From positions 600,001-664,000 of the forward strand of contig CAMXCT020001413.1 in assembly GCA_947184155.2 (NCBI GenBank): a stretch of 64,000 bases of DNA, in the 5' to 3' direction. The notes under the pieces were generated by a model that was given only the letters and a program-made list of their open reading frames with translations, was not told where the DNA came from and did not search any database. How positions within the stretch are numbered: position 1 is the stretch's first letter; each line of letters begins with the position of its first letter. Positions 41,791 to 53,955 of this stretch are shown one piece after another. The stretch comes from Cladocopium goreaui (Eukaryota > Sar > Dinophyceae > Suessiales > Symbiodiniaceae). The position numbers and the translations under genes were made by a program.

Positions 41791-42330
41791 TAGAAAAATG
41801 AACAATAAAGAAAAACATGACAAATATTGACAAAATATTGAAACAAATAATGAAAAAACAATGAAAAAAATGAACAACATGAAAACTAAAGAAGACAATG
41901 AAACACAATCATGAAAAGTAAAGAAACAAACATGAAAAAATAATGACAGATGAAGAAAACACAATGGAACAAATAATGAAACATAAAGAAAACCATTGAA
42001 AAACTGAAAAAAAAGAAAACATGAAAAATATAGAGAACATATTTAAAACACAATGAAGCAAATTAAAATAAAGATAACCATGAAAAAATTAAGAAAAACA
42101 TGACAAAAGTAGTGAATAATACAGAAAAACAATGAAACAAGTAATGAAAATTAAAGAAACAACAATGAAAAAATAATGGAAAATCAAGAAAAATAATGAA
42201 CAAAATGAAAAATTAAGAAAAATAACGAAAAAACAATGAAACAAATAACGACAAATAATGAAAAAACAATGAGACATACAGAAAAAATGAAGAATAATGA
42301 AACAAATGACAGATCATATAAGAAAAATGT
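41791..42330 (+). repeat. A-rich AATGAAAAAACAATGAAAC repeats
   Basis: Imperfect 9-20-bp units such as AACAATGAAACAAATAATGA and AAAGAAAACATGAAAAA. The minus-strand Phe-Ile-Val-Cys polymers are repeat translations. Confidence 0.85.
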
Positions 42331-43830
42331 GTATTTTTGGAACATTGAGTGGGATTTAAATGAATTAAATGTTTTTTCTGGAAAATTACGTTGTTGCAAA
42401 AAAAACACGGATCGAGTGATTTCTCTCTATTTAGTAGTTTTTTTTAACCATCGAGCAAATTTTCTTATTAGTGGTTTTTCAAATAAAAAACATCTCAATA
42501 TGCACTCGAACCAAACTCAAACCCTTAAAAAAAACTTACTCGATGGCTGAATTCCAGTTTTAGGAGGAAACGAGCTCATCCCGAGTGTTTTTCGAGCATG
42601 TTTCGAGCATGGTTTGAGAGCGAGTGTGATCAGAGAAATTTGCAAAATCCTGGGCGTAGAAAAATCACTCGATCCTTGTTTTTTTTGCAACAACGTAATT
42701 TTCCAGAAAAAAAACACTCAAATCCCACTCAATGTTCGAAAAATACCCATTTTGGTAACAAATACTCAAACATCACTCGAAATGAACTCAATGCTATTAA
42801 CAACCTTTTGAGATCACTCATACGGGACTCACACAGGCCTCAAACCAAACTCAATATCAATCGATAGATAGTGACTAGAGTTCATTTCGAGTTATGTTTG
42901 AGTATTTGTTACCAAAATGTGTATTTTTCGAACATTGAGTGGGATTTGAGTGTTTTTTCTGGAAAATTACGTTGTTGCAAAAAAACCAAGGATCGAGTGA
43001 TTTTTCTGCATTTAGTAGTTTTTTTTGACCATCGAGCAAATTTTCTTATTAGTGGTTTTTCAAATAAAAAACATCTCAATATGCACTCGAACCAAACTCA
43101 AACCCTTAAAAAAAACTTACTCGATGGCTGAATTCCAGTTTTAGGAGGAAACCTGCTCATCCCGAGTGTTTTTCGAGCATGTTTCGAGCATGGTTTGAGA
43201 GCGAGTGTGATCAGAGAAATTTGCAAAATCCTGGGCGTAGAAAAATCACTCGATCCTTGGTTTTTTTGCAACAACGTAAATTTCCAGAAAAAAAAACACT
43301 CAAATCCCACTCAATGTTCGAAAAATACCCATTTTGGTAACAAATACTTAAACATAACTCGAAATGAACTCTAGTCACTATCTATCAATTGATATTGAGT
43401 TGGGTTTGAGGCCTGTGTGAGTCCCGTATGAGTGATCTCAAAAGAAGGTTGTTAATAGCATTGAGTTCATTTCGAGTTATGTTTGAGTATTTGTTACCAA
43501 AATGTGTATTTTTTGAACATTGAGTGAGATTTAAGTGATTTTTCTGGAAAATAGCGTTGTTGTAAAAAAACAAGGATCGAGTGATTTTTCTGTATTTAAT
43601 AGTTTTTGTTACCATCGAGCAAATTTTCTTATCAGTGATTTTTCCAATAAAAAATGCTCAACATACACTCGAACCAACCTTAATTCCGTAAAAAAAATTA
43701 CTCGATGGCTGAATTTCAGTTTTAGGAGGAAACGAGTTGATCCCGATAGTGTTTCGAGCATGGTTCGAGCATGGTTCGAGCATGGTTTGAGAGCGAGTGT
43801 TCTCAGAGAGAATTGCAAAATCCTTCGTTT
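42328..43830. repeat. Tandem long palindromic units (about 430 bp) with alternating spacers
   Basis: Two full units (about 42328-42752 and 42917-43332) and a third partial unit (43500-43830). In each, a left arm (AACATTGAGTGGGATTT, TCTGGAAAATTACGTTGTTG, GATCGAGTGATTT) is repeated reverse-complemented at the right end, around about 230 bp containing GGCTGAATTCCAGTTTTAGG. The intervening spacers, 42753-42916 and 43333-43499, are reverse complements of each other and start and end with TTGGTAACAAATAC / GTATTTGTTACCAA. No transposase is present, so this looks like a non-autonomous inverted-repeat family in a nested arrangement. Whole units could extrude as cruciforms. Confidence 0.75.
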
Positions 43831-43984
43831 TTGTGGGCGGCCATTTGCCCCCCCCCCCCACCGGTTGTTCTTTGATGTGAGCGACCCGGATTCCGTCCAA
43901 AAAGCTTTCCCCCATCCACTTGAAAGATTTTTGATGTTTTTCCGGGCCCGGGGTCGGAGGGCCGGCGCCAGCTTCGCACACCGG

Positions 43985-44560
43985 CAATGCCCAAAGGGTT
44001 ATGTATTGAGCGTTGGTGCTGTTCATGTGCTCTGCGCGTGCGCGCAGGTGCAGAGCACAGTGTGATGTTCTTGTCATGGCGCAGCTGTAACCATTTTACC
44101 ACACATCATTTTGTCGCATTTTTGTGTTTGTGCTTGTGCTTGTGCTTGTTCTTGTTGTTCTTGTTCTTGTTGTTCTTGTTGTTGTTGTTGTTGTTGTTGT
44201 TGTTGCTGCTGCTGCTGCTGCTGTTGGAACACAGCTTATTTTCGCATTTTCGTGGACCCCTAAAGATCGTCAAATAGGCGATGTCTTCGCATATTTTTGC
44301 AAGCCTCGGAGCAAAAAAACACAGTAAATACCGATGTTTTTTGCACCTCGGAAATCCAAAACCATGGTATTTACGATGTTTTTTGCCTCGGGTAGCAAAA
44401 ACTACAGTCTTTACGGTTGTTGTGCCAGTGCCTAGCAAAAAGCATTGGTATTTACGCAGTTTTAATACGACAAGGACAAAAACAATGTATTTTACAATGT
44501 TTTTGCTTCCCGAGCGCAGCAAGAAATCGTGAAAAATTGTTCAAAAACGGTCCAAAATTA
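43985..44560 (+). repeat. Dispersed repeat, copy 2 (partner 310-730)
   Basis: Starts GAGCGTTGGTGCTGTTCATG and passes through a (TTG)n/(CTG)n tract at 44130-44225, then TTGGAACACAGCTTATTTTC and CCTAAAGATCGTCAAATAGG. It shares the block order with 310-730. Confidence 0.7.
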
Positions 44561-45694
44561 ATTTGCAAAAGCACCTTATAATTTTGGCATTTCTTTTCCC
44601 GGCCCCGGACTTCCGGGGGTCGCAGGCTAGGGCGTAAATTGCGGGACGTCTGATAGGTCGGCGCATCGGCTTGGAGGGTCGGCGGTAGGTCCGACTGGAG
44701 GGTAAAGGATCATAAATTCGGTTCCGCCGGCTCCACACGAGTGGCTTGCCCCACGAGCGTCCCAGAGCGACTATATAGAGCTCTGTGTGCGAAGCTGGCG
44801 CCGACCCTCCGACGCCGGGCCCCGAAAAACACAAAAAATCTTTCATTCTGCTGGGGGCGCTTAATCCGGGTCGCTGAAAAGCGTCTCCAAGAGCATAATC
44901 CCGCCCACCCCATTTTGAGGGGATCTAAAATCGGAAAAAAGCGCCGTTTTGACACATTTTTCAGACGATTTTTAGCTTTTCGAAATTAACAAAATGCTGT
45001 AAATTATAGCGTTTTAACGTCTTTTGCGGGAGCAATGCAAAAACGCAGAAAATGCTGTAAATACCATTACATTTTAAACAAGAGATGCACAAAACACTGC
45101 AAATACCAGTGTTTTTGAAAGCAAAGCAAAAAAACACTATAACAGCATTTTTGGCCGGTTGATTGCCAAAAATGCTGACCGCCAAAAATGCTGGTATTTA
45201 CACATTTTTTGCAATTTCAAGAAAACGTGGAAGGCACGAAACACTGTAAATAGCAGTGTTTTGGCAACTTTTGAATGCCGAAACGCTGGTATTTACGTAG
45301 TTTTTTGCCCGTGACAATTACAGCATTTTTTGCACTTTCTGAACCGATTTTTGCCTTGATGAATGCAAAAAATGTTGGTATTTACGCGTTTTTCAAAAAT
45401 CGAAGATCGTGACGTGACTGAAATAACAGTGTTTTAGCCACTTTCGGGGACTAAAACTGTGGTATTCACGCGGGTTCTTACCATCTGACAGAGTAAAATG
45501 TTGTAAATTACAGCACTTTGTGCACTGTTTATGTTCAATTTTGGAACGAGCGATGCTTTCACATATTCTTGGCATTCTTCAACAAGAAGCGACGTTACGG
45601 ATTGAAACTAGACGGCAGTGTGGCCCGAAAGAAAGCTGGAGGGAGGAGACGAGAAGATAGCACACAAGAAAATATGATGATGAATGCTGCTGGT
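44561..45694. other. Dispersed GGTATTTACG / TGCTGTAAAT words, no gene
   Basis: AAATACCAGTGTTTTTG and AATGCTGGTATTTACGC words recur loosely in both orientations from 44330 to 45520, suggesting a decayed repeat with inverted members. No coding sequence recognised. Confidence 0.5.
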
Positions 45695-46245
45695 GAGGAG
45701 CTTTTACACAGACGCGTTTACACACAGAGGCTTTTACGCACAGAAGCTTTTACACAGAGAAGTCTTTATACAGACTGGCTTGTACACGCAGAAGCTTTCA
45801 CACAGAGAGAAACCTTTACAGAGAGGAGCTTTTACGCACGGAAGCTTTTACACAGAGAAGTCTTTATTTTACACTGAGGAGATTTTGCACACAAACGCGT
45901 TTACACAGAGGAGCTTTTACACACAGAAGCTTTTACACAGAGAAGTGATTATACACACAGACGCGTTTGCACACAGAAGCGTTTACACAGAGAAGCCTTT
46001 ACACAGGAGCTTTTACACACAAGGGCGTTTACACACAGACGCTGTTACTGTGACACAAAGAAGCCTTTACACAGAGAGCTTTAACCCACAGGCGCGTTTA
46101 CAGACAGAAACTTTTACGCAAAGAAGTCTTTACACAGAGAGCTTTCACACACGGAAGCTTTCACACACAGAAGTTTTTACACAGAGAAGTCTTTACACAG
46201 AGAAGCTTTTACACGCAGAAGCTTTTTCACACAGAAGTTTATCCA
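45695..46245 (-). repeat. 16-bp satellite, reverse-complement array
   Basis: TTTACACAGAGAAG(C/T) units are the complement of the forward arrays. The plus-strand 194-codon frame here is the same His/Thr/Phe-rich peptide repeat that appears on minus elsewhere. Confidence 0.95.
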
Positions 46246-46261
46246 TGAATGTGCTCAAAAA

Positions 46262-46368
46262 AGCATAAGGAATATATTTCTGAAGCAGCAGGTCCTCATT
46301 CAATAGCTTTCAAGCCCACCCTGCGATGACACCGAGGGTCAAATACTCCGGCGGAGCCGACGATGAGT
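46262..46368 (-). repeat. Inverted copy of 917-1023
   Basis: CATAAGGAATATATTTCTGA, AGCAG(CA)GGTCCTCATTC and GCCCACCCTGCGATG match the complement of the left locus. As on the left, it lies next to the 16-bp satellite. Confidence 0.75.
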
Positions 46369-47943
46369 GTCAGCTCTAAAATAAATCTTAAAGAAGAATT
46401 GAGGCTAAAGGATGACACATGCATCAAAAATAGGGGCGCATGGGAAAGCGAAAAAAACCCCGTAAATTGCGGGGTGTTTGTAGGATCTGCGGTTTTTACA
46501 CCCCGCGGGCGAGTCACAGACAACTTAGCTACAAGAACAATGCATGTGTGAACTACTGACTGTCCTATACACTCTCAGGATTCATTCCGCGGACAACATC
46601 TCTCCGCGGACAACTGACTCCTGCTGTCGGCGCCGCGGATAAACGCGGACAAAGGTTTCAAAACGCGGACCACTTATTCTAACTTAAAACGCGACCTTCC
46701 GAAGCAGCCTGCTGCAGACTGTGGTCTTACAGAGCTTCTTCAATAAAGTTTCAACTTTTTCCCTTGCTTCTGCAACAGATGCAGCGCCGCGCTGTTCCCA
46801 AAATTTCTGCGCTGCTCGAGCTTTCTTGTCAACAGGTGCAGCCATGGCAACACACTTTGCCACTGACGAGAGGGGAAAAATAAAATAGAAACATCAAAAT
46901 TGCGCAGTATGAACGCATCTATGAAAGCATGCAAATATAGCTGGGAATATATATATAACCTAGACTCTCACCCAACTTGTTTTGCTAAAAAAAGCAACTT
47001 TCTAACTTCTTCCTAACTTTCTCCTAACTTTCAACTTTGGCATGCTCACAAAGTTATAACTTCCTAACTTACTTTCAGATGGAGGAAGAACAACGTACTT
47101 TAAGATGGAGGAAAAACATAAAGTTAGCACGAAATTGTGAGGTTACATCCCAGGTTACCTGGTTATAACCCAGGTTTTAAATTTAATAGAAAGGTTGCTA
47201 TTACCTATGTTATACCCTCTTAACTTTCCGGCGGTTCCAAAAAAGCTTTCCCCCCAGCAATAAAGTCTGAAGCCGGTAAACAAAAACTTGAACGTGAACC
47301 TTAGAACCCGTGGCAGCCCGTTTTTTCCGTAACATGCCGGTTGCCGCAAAGTGGAGCTGGACAGATTGAAACTGCTGAAATTGCGTGACCCTGGGTACAA
47401 CACTTGCTTCTTGAGCCTCCGAAAAAAGTAGCTGCGTGGCTGGCTTTCCATTGCAGATAATATCTCAGAGAATGACGGTCGGACTTTGCCAGGATGCGCG
47501 CAAAAAGACAGGCCAAGTAAGTGTATAATTTCTGCGCTTCTCAAGAAAGACCGCCTGGCATAACCAAGTTCTCTTAAAAGCATTCGCACTGTTGCAGCAA
47601 CTTGCAAATTTCCATGCTAATAGGCGCTGGAACGCCCACCTGGAAGCAATTATGAAGAAGACCCGCGAAAATTCGCAAAAATCTCGACTTATCTTATTTG
47701 GCAATGTTTTACTAGTGAGTGTTCCGTGGGCCATCAGCAGCCTTAGCCAAGCTTGCTGGCACCAGCATCATTATGGCGGCAGTGCCAGCCTGTCCCTTGA
47801 TACTGGCAAGACCAACAGGCACCAGCATCATTATGGCGCCGGTGCCATCGCCAACCCAACATCAACCATCCCAAAGCACGTATGACGCCGGTGCAGCGTA
47901 TGGTGTCGACCAGCCCGTCCTGGTAATCCGCCAATGAATCCAA
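46369..47943. other. No recognised gene; short repeats
   Basis: Holds an ACCCCG/CGGGGT hairpin at about 46467, CTAACTTTC(T) repeats at 46985-47040, GGTTACCTGGTTATAACCCA at about 47152, and a GGCACCAGCATCATTATGGC repeat (two copies, about 47757 and 47818). A 150-codon minus-strand frame (47155-47607) is open but unrecognised. Confidence 0.45.
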
Positions 47944-49255
47944 GCCCATGAACGTCAGAGGGTTTCTCTACACTTTGTTTGCTTGGATTGGGCTAAAGTT
48001 TTTGATTCCCTGACGCATGCAGCTAGCACACCACTCAGTACCAGAGGCGCTCATTAATGCAGTCCAGTCTCTGTATGAGGATCCATCTTTCCAAGTGCTG
48101 GACTGGGAGGAATTGTCGTCCCACGACAACAGGAAGCGGGACTTAGACAGGGCTGCCCATTATCCCCATACTGTGGAGGCCGAACATGAATCCCGATTTA
48201 GTCTCCTCCCCAGTGTTTTTCCCACGCAACCCCCAAGTTGGGATCTCCAATTTGCCGATGATATAGTGCTAATGACCAATTCCGCTCAACTTTGCTAATC
48301 GCCTTCTCCATGGGGTCCAGCGTCACGGGTACCGATTCGGTCTGGAACTTAACCTGGAAAAATGTGAGCACCTTGCGTTACACAGCTCCGAGCACATCTA
48401 CACCCGCACGGGTAATATAGAGGCAACATACCTAGGTGCGCAATTGACACCAGAGTGTTCTCCTGATCACATTGTCTTGTCACGCATGCGAAAGGCCAGT
48501 GCTGCCACGAAGGCCTTAGCAAGTTTTTTCAGTGCCTCTTTCCTCTCACCGGCTTTTCGCCTTCGAGTGTACCAGCTCATCGTCCAGAGCATTCTCCTTT
48601 ATTCTATTGAATCCATAGTTCCCACCCCTGCGCATCACCAACGTATGGATGCTCTCCACTTTTGCGTGCTACAGCAGATCTTCAAACTCAGATCTTCATT
48701 TTGCCACAGGGTTTTGCAACCTTCTGGCTCCCCGTGCTCAAACAACAATCTCCACACCCTTGCTAACTCCCATGGAAAAATATCTATACACCATCTCAAC
48801 TAGCTGCCACCCGACGACTTCAACTCCTTGGTCATTTGTTGCGCCATGAAAAGCTGCGCTGAACATTTGGTTTCCTTCATGCTTTCACACGCATATCGTT
48901 TTCTCCGAGGAAAAAACATTCGACAGGGCAGACCCCGCCCACCCTGGGCCGAACTAGTTCTGACAGAAGCCGATCGACGCATGCAAACTGCACAAGAAAC
49001 TGTCCCAGCCATCACTGACCTGTCTCATCCTTTCTTTTCTCCCCTCCAACAGCTACAGAAGTATATTTTACCCATGGCCCTACAGTCACAGATTGGCAGG
49101 TTAATGCGCGCATCTACCGACCAGTGCGGGAAGCAGCTAGAAGCAGGGCTCTTTGGCGAAACGTCACGCGACAATACCCCAAACCCGTTCCCCTTAGCCG
49201 AAGGCAACGCCACTACACCATGGATAGCACCACACAATGGAGTTCCAACTGCGCA
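47944..49255 (+). pseudogene. LINE-type (non-LTR) reverse transcriptase fragment
   Basis: Reads, over several frames, LDWAK-like WIGLKFLIP (the motif A region, damaged), HHSVPEALINAVQSLYEDPS, LQFADDIVLMTNSAQL (motif C FADD, 48250-48273), then a shift to LELNLEKCEHLALHSSEHIY and YLGAQLTPECSPDHIVLSRM. The typical C-terminal region follows: FRLRVYQLIVQSILLYSIES, PTPAHHQRMDALHFCVLQQI, RRLQLLGHLLRHEKLR and GRPRPPWAELVLTEADRRM. The start of RT is missing (5' truncation, common for LINEs) and several indels break it. The catalytic FADD pair is retained, but the product is not functional. Confidence 0.75.
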
Positions 49256-50399
49256 ACACACAACCGGATCTCTTTATCCTCCTCATTAATTGGGGATTAC
49301 ACTAATTGGGGATTAAGAATGCGTACGCGAACGATGACCTTCCACATCCCTTTCAGAACCACGTTGTTTAAATCATTTTCTACAACAAACCCTCTATTAG
49401 AACTGGAAAATTTAAAAGGTATTTCGGTCGAGGCTGACAGGGAGAGTGACTTTCCCTTTCGTTAAAAAAACGGTTTTTCTGAGAGCTGATTCCTTTGCAC
49501 AAATGGTATATACTCTTATCTTACAACAAGGAGATCATACCATTTATGGGTACAGAGTTTTGTCTTTTTCAGTGCTGATATATACTCTTTAACAGGGAGA
49601 TAATATCAATCACATTTTTCTCCACATGCTTCCACTGAGCAGATTAACTTTGCTGAGAACGAATTCTATACCAACTCGAATTCTGCCCGTTGTTCACTTG
49701 AATGAGTGACTTTGGAGACCCGAATTTTAATCCATGTATTTCGTGTTTTGGTCAATTGTTTTTCGTCTGACCTGAAATTCAGAATCTTGCATCCAAGTAG
49801 GCACTTTTCACCGATAGAGCATTTTGCCGTGATCGACCGCGCATTGCGCACCATTGTCGAAAATGAATTCGAGAGCATATCTGTAGGATATTTTTGTTGC
49901 AGATGATATATTTCATTAGCGCTCCGTTATTTTTGTCGTTATTTTTGTATAGACTCCACTGCGCACTCTCCGCCATTTTTGTTGATTAGCCAACGTGGAA
50001 TCTAGTTTACCTGCTAGAACTCTTACTCTCAATTGGGTACGACAAAGTGTAGGGCTCAACTCATTGCCTTGGAATTTGTGCCTGTGTTTCTGTTTTGGAC
50101 CGAACCCTATCAGGGCATAGCATGAGTACTGAGCGCAGTTTACATGTGCTGTCAAGGCCCAAGAGAGAGATATAGAGGCACAGCTTGTACACTAGGTGCT
50201 GCGCTGACTGGCTATTGGCCGACAGTGGGAGACTAGTGCTTCAGCCTGGGAAGACGGTTTAGCTGATCCTTGAATACTACTGCCCCTCATCAGCCCTCCT
50301 CCCAATCCCCCCTTCCATTTTTTAAATTTAAGTCCAAGTTTGCATACTTGCAGGTACACTATATACCCTACATGCACATGCATATTTATACCATTTTCA
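49256..50399. other. No recognised gene
   Basis: Possibly the 3' tail of the LINE to about 49480. The text TATACTCTT...AACA(A)GGAGAT(A/C)AT repeats at about 49509 and 49581. No domain or RNA gene seen. Confidence 0.45.
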
Positions 50400-50866
50400 G
50401 AATCATACACACACAGACATATATACATACAAACACACACACATATATATATATACACATACACATAAATTATGTGCTACATATACTCACTACATATATG
50501 TAGATTATGTAGATGTAAACAAATACATATGCATATGCAAATACATGTTCATATACACATATGTATATATATACATATATACATATATTCATTTCTACAT
50601 ACATACATCTTCATATTTTGATGTAAATGCATACATATGTTTATATCCATATATACGTACACATTTGCATACATGCATACATATATACGTACATACATAC
50701 ATACATGCATACATTCATTCATTCATTCATTCATTCATTCATTCAATCAATCATTCATACATACATACATACATACAAACGTACAGATAAACAAACAAAC
50801 ATACATGCATGCGTGCATACGTGCGTGCATACATGCATGCACGCATACATACGTTCATACATACAT

Positions 50867-50897
<31 letters not shown>

Positions 50898-51415
50898 TAC
50901 ATGCACACATACATGCACACATACAGATAGACAGACATACATACATACATACAGATACACAGACATACATACATACAGATAAACAGACATACATACATAC
51001 AGATAAACAGACATACATACATGCATGCATGCATGCATACATAGATACATACATAGATAGATAGATAGATAGATACATCGATACATAGATACATACATAC
51101 ATTCATGCATACATACATACATACATACATATCATTCATACATACATACATGCATACATACATGCATACATACATACATATACATACATACATACATAAT
51201 TACATACATACATACATACATACATACAGATCATACAGATCATGCAGATCATGCAGATCATACATATCATGCATATCATACATATCATACATACATATCA
51301 TACATACCATGAATATGATACATAGCATACATGTGATGCACATCATACATATCATACATATCATACATATTTTACATTTACACAGCCATATACGGTGTAT
51401 ATATATATATAAACA
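50400..51415 (+). repeat. (CATA)n, (ACAG)n, (TTCA)n microsatellite complex
   Basis: Tetranucleotide tracts ATAC, TTCA, ACAG, GATA and CATG follow one another, then CATATCATA units to about 51370. All open frames are repeat translations. Confidence 0.95.
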
Positions 51416-51479
51416 TACTTACTTACTATGCACACATTGTGTCACTAGATAAACCCTAGCCTAACACAAAACAAAATTT

Positions 51480-51805
51480 AAATAGATCCTACGCCTGAAA
51501 CCCACCACAAACAGAACCTAAACCAACCCTAAATGAACCCTAAACCATCGAGACATCGATGAAAACCATCGAACAATCGATTAAAACCATGGAAAAACCG
51601 ACAATCATGGAAAAACCGATGAAAACCATGGACAAATCAATGAGAACCATGGAAAAAACGATGAAACCCATGGAAAAATCGATCAAAACCATCGAGAACT
51701 CGATAAGAACCATGGAAATCGATGAAAGCCATGGAACAAGTAATGAAAACTCTGGAAAAACAATGATAACCGTGGAGAAAAGATGAAAACCATGCAAACA
51801 TTTAA
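51480..51805 (+). repeat. 18-bp repeat (ACCATGGAAAAACCGATGAAA)
   Basis: ACCATGGAAAAA(T/C)CGATGA units repeat about every 18 bp with point changes. The complementary 184-codon frame (Phe-Ser-Met-Val-Leu-Ile) is repeat translation. Confidence 0.85.
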
Positions 51806-52939
51806 TCAACACATAGACAAATAGTTCGGGGAAATTGAATTTGGTCTGAGGGGTTGGTTTGGGTGCACTTGCAGACCAACAATATATTTTTTGATCCCAA
51901 TATTTTTTTTGGGATCCCGTGGGATTTTTTTGATCATAATAATATTTGTTTGATCGTCTTGCCAAATGATGATTGCTCAGTTCTTGATCGTTGTTATATA
52001 ATGTAATCGTGCAGATTGTCCTGACTGGTCCACGACCCCTGTTTTGCATCTTCAGTTGTCCACCAAAATATGTTTCGTCATTTTTTGTCAACACCTGCCA
52101 TCAAACTGTTCGAAGTGCATGTCAGGATACCTGTTTGGTTTTCCTATGGGTTTCTTCATTGCAGTGGTCGCTGGAGGCCAGTTGTTCCTTCAAAACACTG
52201 CTTTGGAGTACTTACAACGGTTGACGAATTGTCAACGTCAGCCCTCCTCAGTTGTACATCCCTGTAATCCCTTGATGCTTCAACTTCGGGATTGATTCTT
52301 CATTTCCTGCCCTAGCGCTGCTGAGCAGGGGTCGCTGGGGCAGTTTGTTTTTTGCTATCAAGGACACTTCTGTGCGAGACCCAAATAGACAATGCAAGAC
52401 AACGCAACACAATATGCAGTGAACGCATACACATTTTTTCAGGTCAAACTTTTTGGCTCTTCTTGAGGCGGCCGTCTTTGATACGACTTGCGGCAAATAA
52501 CAAGGTGGGATTGAGTCATTTGAGTTGTTGAATTGTTGAGCTGTCGCCCAATCTGTTCACAGTCATGTATAGTTATGGGCTGCTGAGATCTTTCAATATC
52601 TTTCAATATCTCTCAATTATTTTTCAATATCTTTCTGAATTTTTGAGCAAGGTTTTTCGCCAAATGAACCGTGCAGTTGAGCTTGAAGGCGCAAGGAATG
52701 GTGGTCACCTCATCTCACAATCATTCACACACACACACAAAATTTCAGATTTTCGAATGACGTTCGGTTCCTAGAAATTCTGTTTGGTCAGAGTTGATTG
52801 ATTTCGATCAGCGCTCCGGAAGGGTATCAGTATCCGTTTAAATCGGAGTAGTTTCAAGGGCAGAATGGGTTTAGAGATGCAGGTTACCCTGCGACTTGTG
52901 CCCATCCCGTGCAAAACTTGCCCAAACACAACTCAGTAT
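51806..52939. other. No recognised gene
   Basis: Mixed unique sequence with a T-rich TTTTTTTGAT(C) run at 51885-51960 and a TCTTTCAATATC triplication at about 52590-52640. No coding signal I can support. Confidence 0.45.
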
Positions 52940-53425
52940 GTGTGTGTGGCACATCTGTACAGATGTAAAACGTCAGGGTTCTTGCAGTTGTCAGCAGGGG
53001 GCACAGGTGTGACTCTGGTTCCTGTGCCAACGAAGACGGCCAGAAGTCACAGTGATATCAAAGGGAGACGTCCCTTTGACGTACCTGCTTCAATTTCATT
53101 TCATGTCATGTTTCTGGGACGGGATGTGGCTAACCCAAGAACCACCGTGCCGTTTCCAAACCATTTTGTTTTCAACTTCTCGTGCTGCACTGTTGTTGCA
53201 ATCTGTATTTATTTATTTTCGACGTCTTGGTCCTGGTCTACGGTTCATTTGATGTGGATTTCGATTTGATGACATTCATGGCAGCGATTGTCTTCTCGGA
53301 GTACCTCATATATTGATCAGCTTAGGATAGCTTAGGTTCCCATTTTTGTTTGTTCCTGACTAATTTGCATGTTGCAGGACTCAGTTCCTGATGGGTCTCT
53401 TCAAAGATCCAATTTTGTCTAGTGT
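52940..53425 (+). repeat. Element 2, 5' terminal repeat (family B)
   Basis: Begins GTGTGTGTGGCACATCTG and ends TTTTGTCTAGTGT. It matches 62392-62874 with scattered substitutions and an 8-base and a 10-base length difference. It carries H1-H4. Its 3' half is unrelated to families A and C, so only the structured front part is shared. Confidence 0.9.
52951..53150 (+). ncRNA. Covarying structured motif in terminal repeat B
   Basis: H1 ACATCT-GTAC-AGATGT (52951-52966). Closing stem GCAGG (52994-52998) with CCTGC (53084-53088). H2 GGCACAGG (53000-53007) with CCTGTGCC (53021-53028), then AACGAAG. H3 TCAAAGGGA (53058-53066) with TCCCTTTGA (53071-53079), then CGTACCTGC. H4 GTGG...CCAC around CTAACCCAAGAA. 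H3 has a longer stem and a different loop than in A, yet the same flanks. Confidence 0.65.
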
Positions 53426-53955
53426 AATATCCATGGTGACTCCGACATGGCGCTATGGAGTCACTTGAGGCAACCCCTTTGCGGGCGACCGTCGACCGTG
53501 GACGAACTTGACATCGGAATTGACACTTTTAAATTAGTAATTCGTTTAAGTAAAGCGAAACAGTTGGCCTTTCCGTTCTGCACCATCTTTGTGATGCCCC
53601 GCTGGTCCTACGGTCCCAGGGAGCCTTGTGGAATGCGTCCCTACTAGCGCAAAGCCTTTCGGAACAGTCAGAAACTCCCTGTTTGCTCACGCAGCTATTT
53701 TGAAGGGACATATGAACTGCAACATGACATGAATGCCAGGCAGGCACATGAATGGTTTCTGGTGAGGTTGAACATTTCGTGCATCTAATTCGTTGGAACC
53801 TGATCAGCTGTTTATGCCACTGCGGCACGACTTGACTACGGTCCTGAAGGGGAGTAACGCACGACTTCTAGTGTAGTTGGAACTGAGTCCTGTTTGATCT
53901 TTTATCATTCAATTCGAGTGCGAGCTTTGATCCCGTGGCACCATCCTTCGGCATC
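53426..53955 (+). promoter_or_regulatory. Element 2 leader with conserved segments
   Basis: ATTAGTAATTCGTTTAAG-TAAAGCGAA (53523-53559) and ACATATGAAC ... GGTGAGGTT ... TAATTC (53708-53786) align with the leader of element 1. No frame is conserved. The ORF ATG lies at 53956. Confidence 0.5.

Noticed and set aside
47155-47607. 150-codon minus-strand open frame
   Set aside because: Balanced composition but no recognisable domain and no support for splice sites; left as unrecognised.
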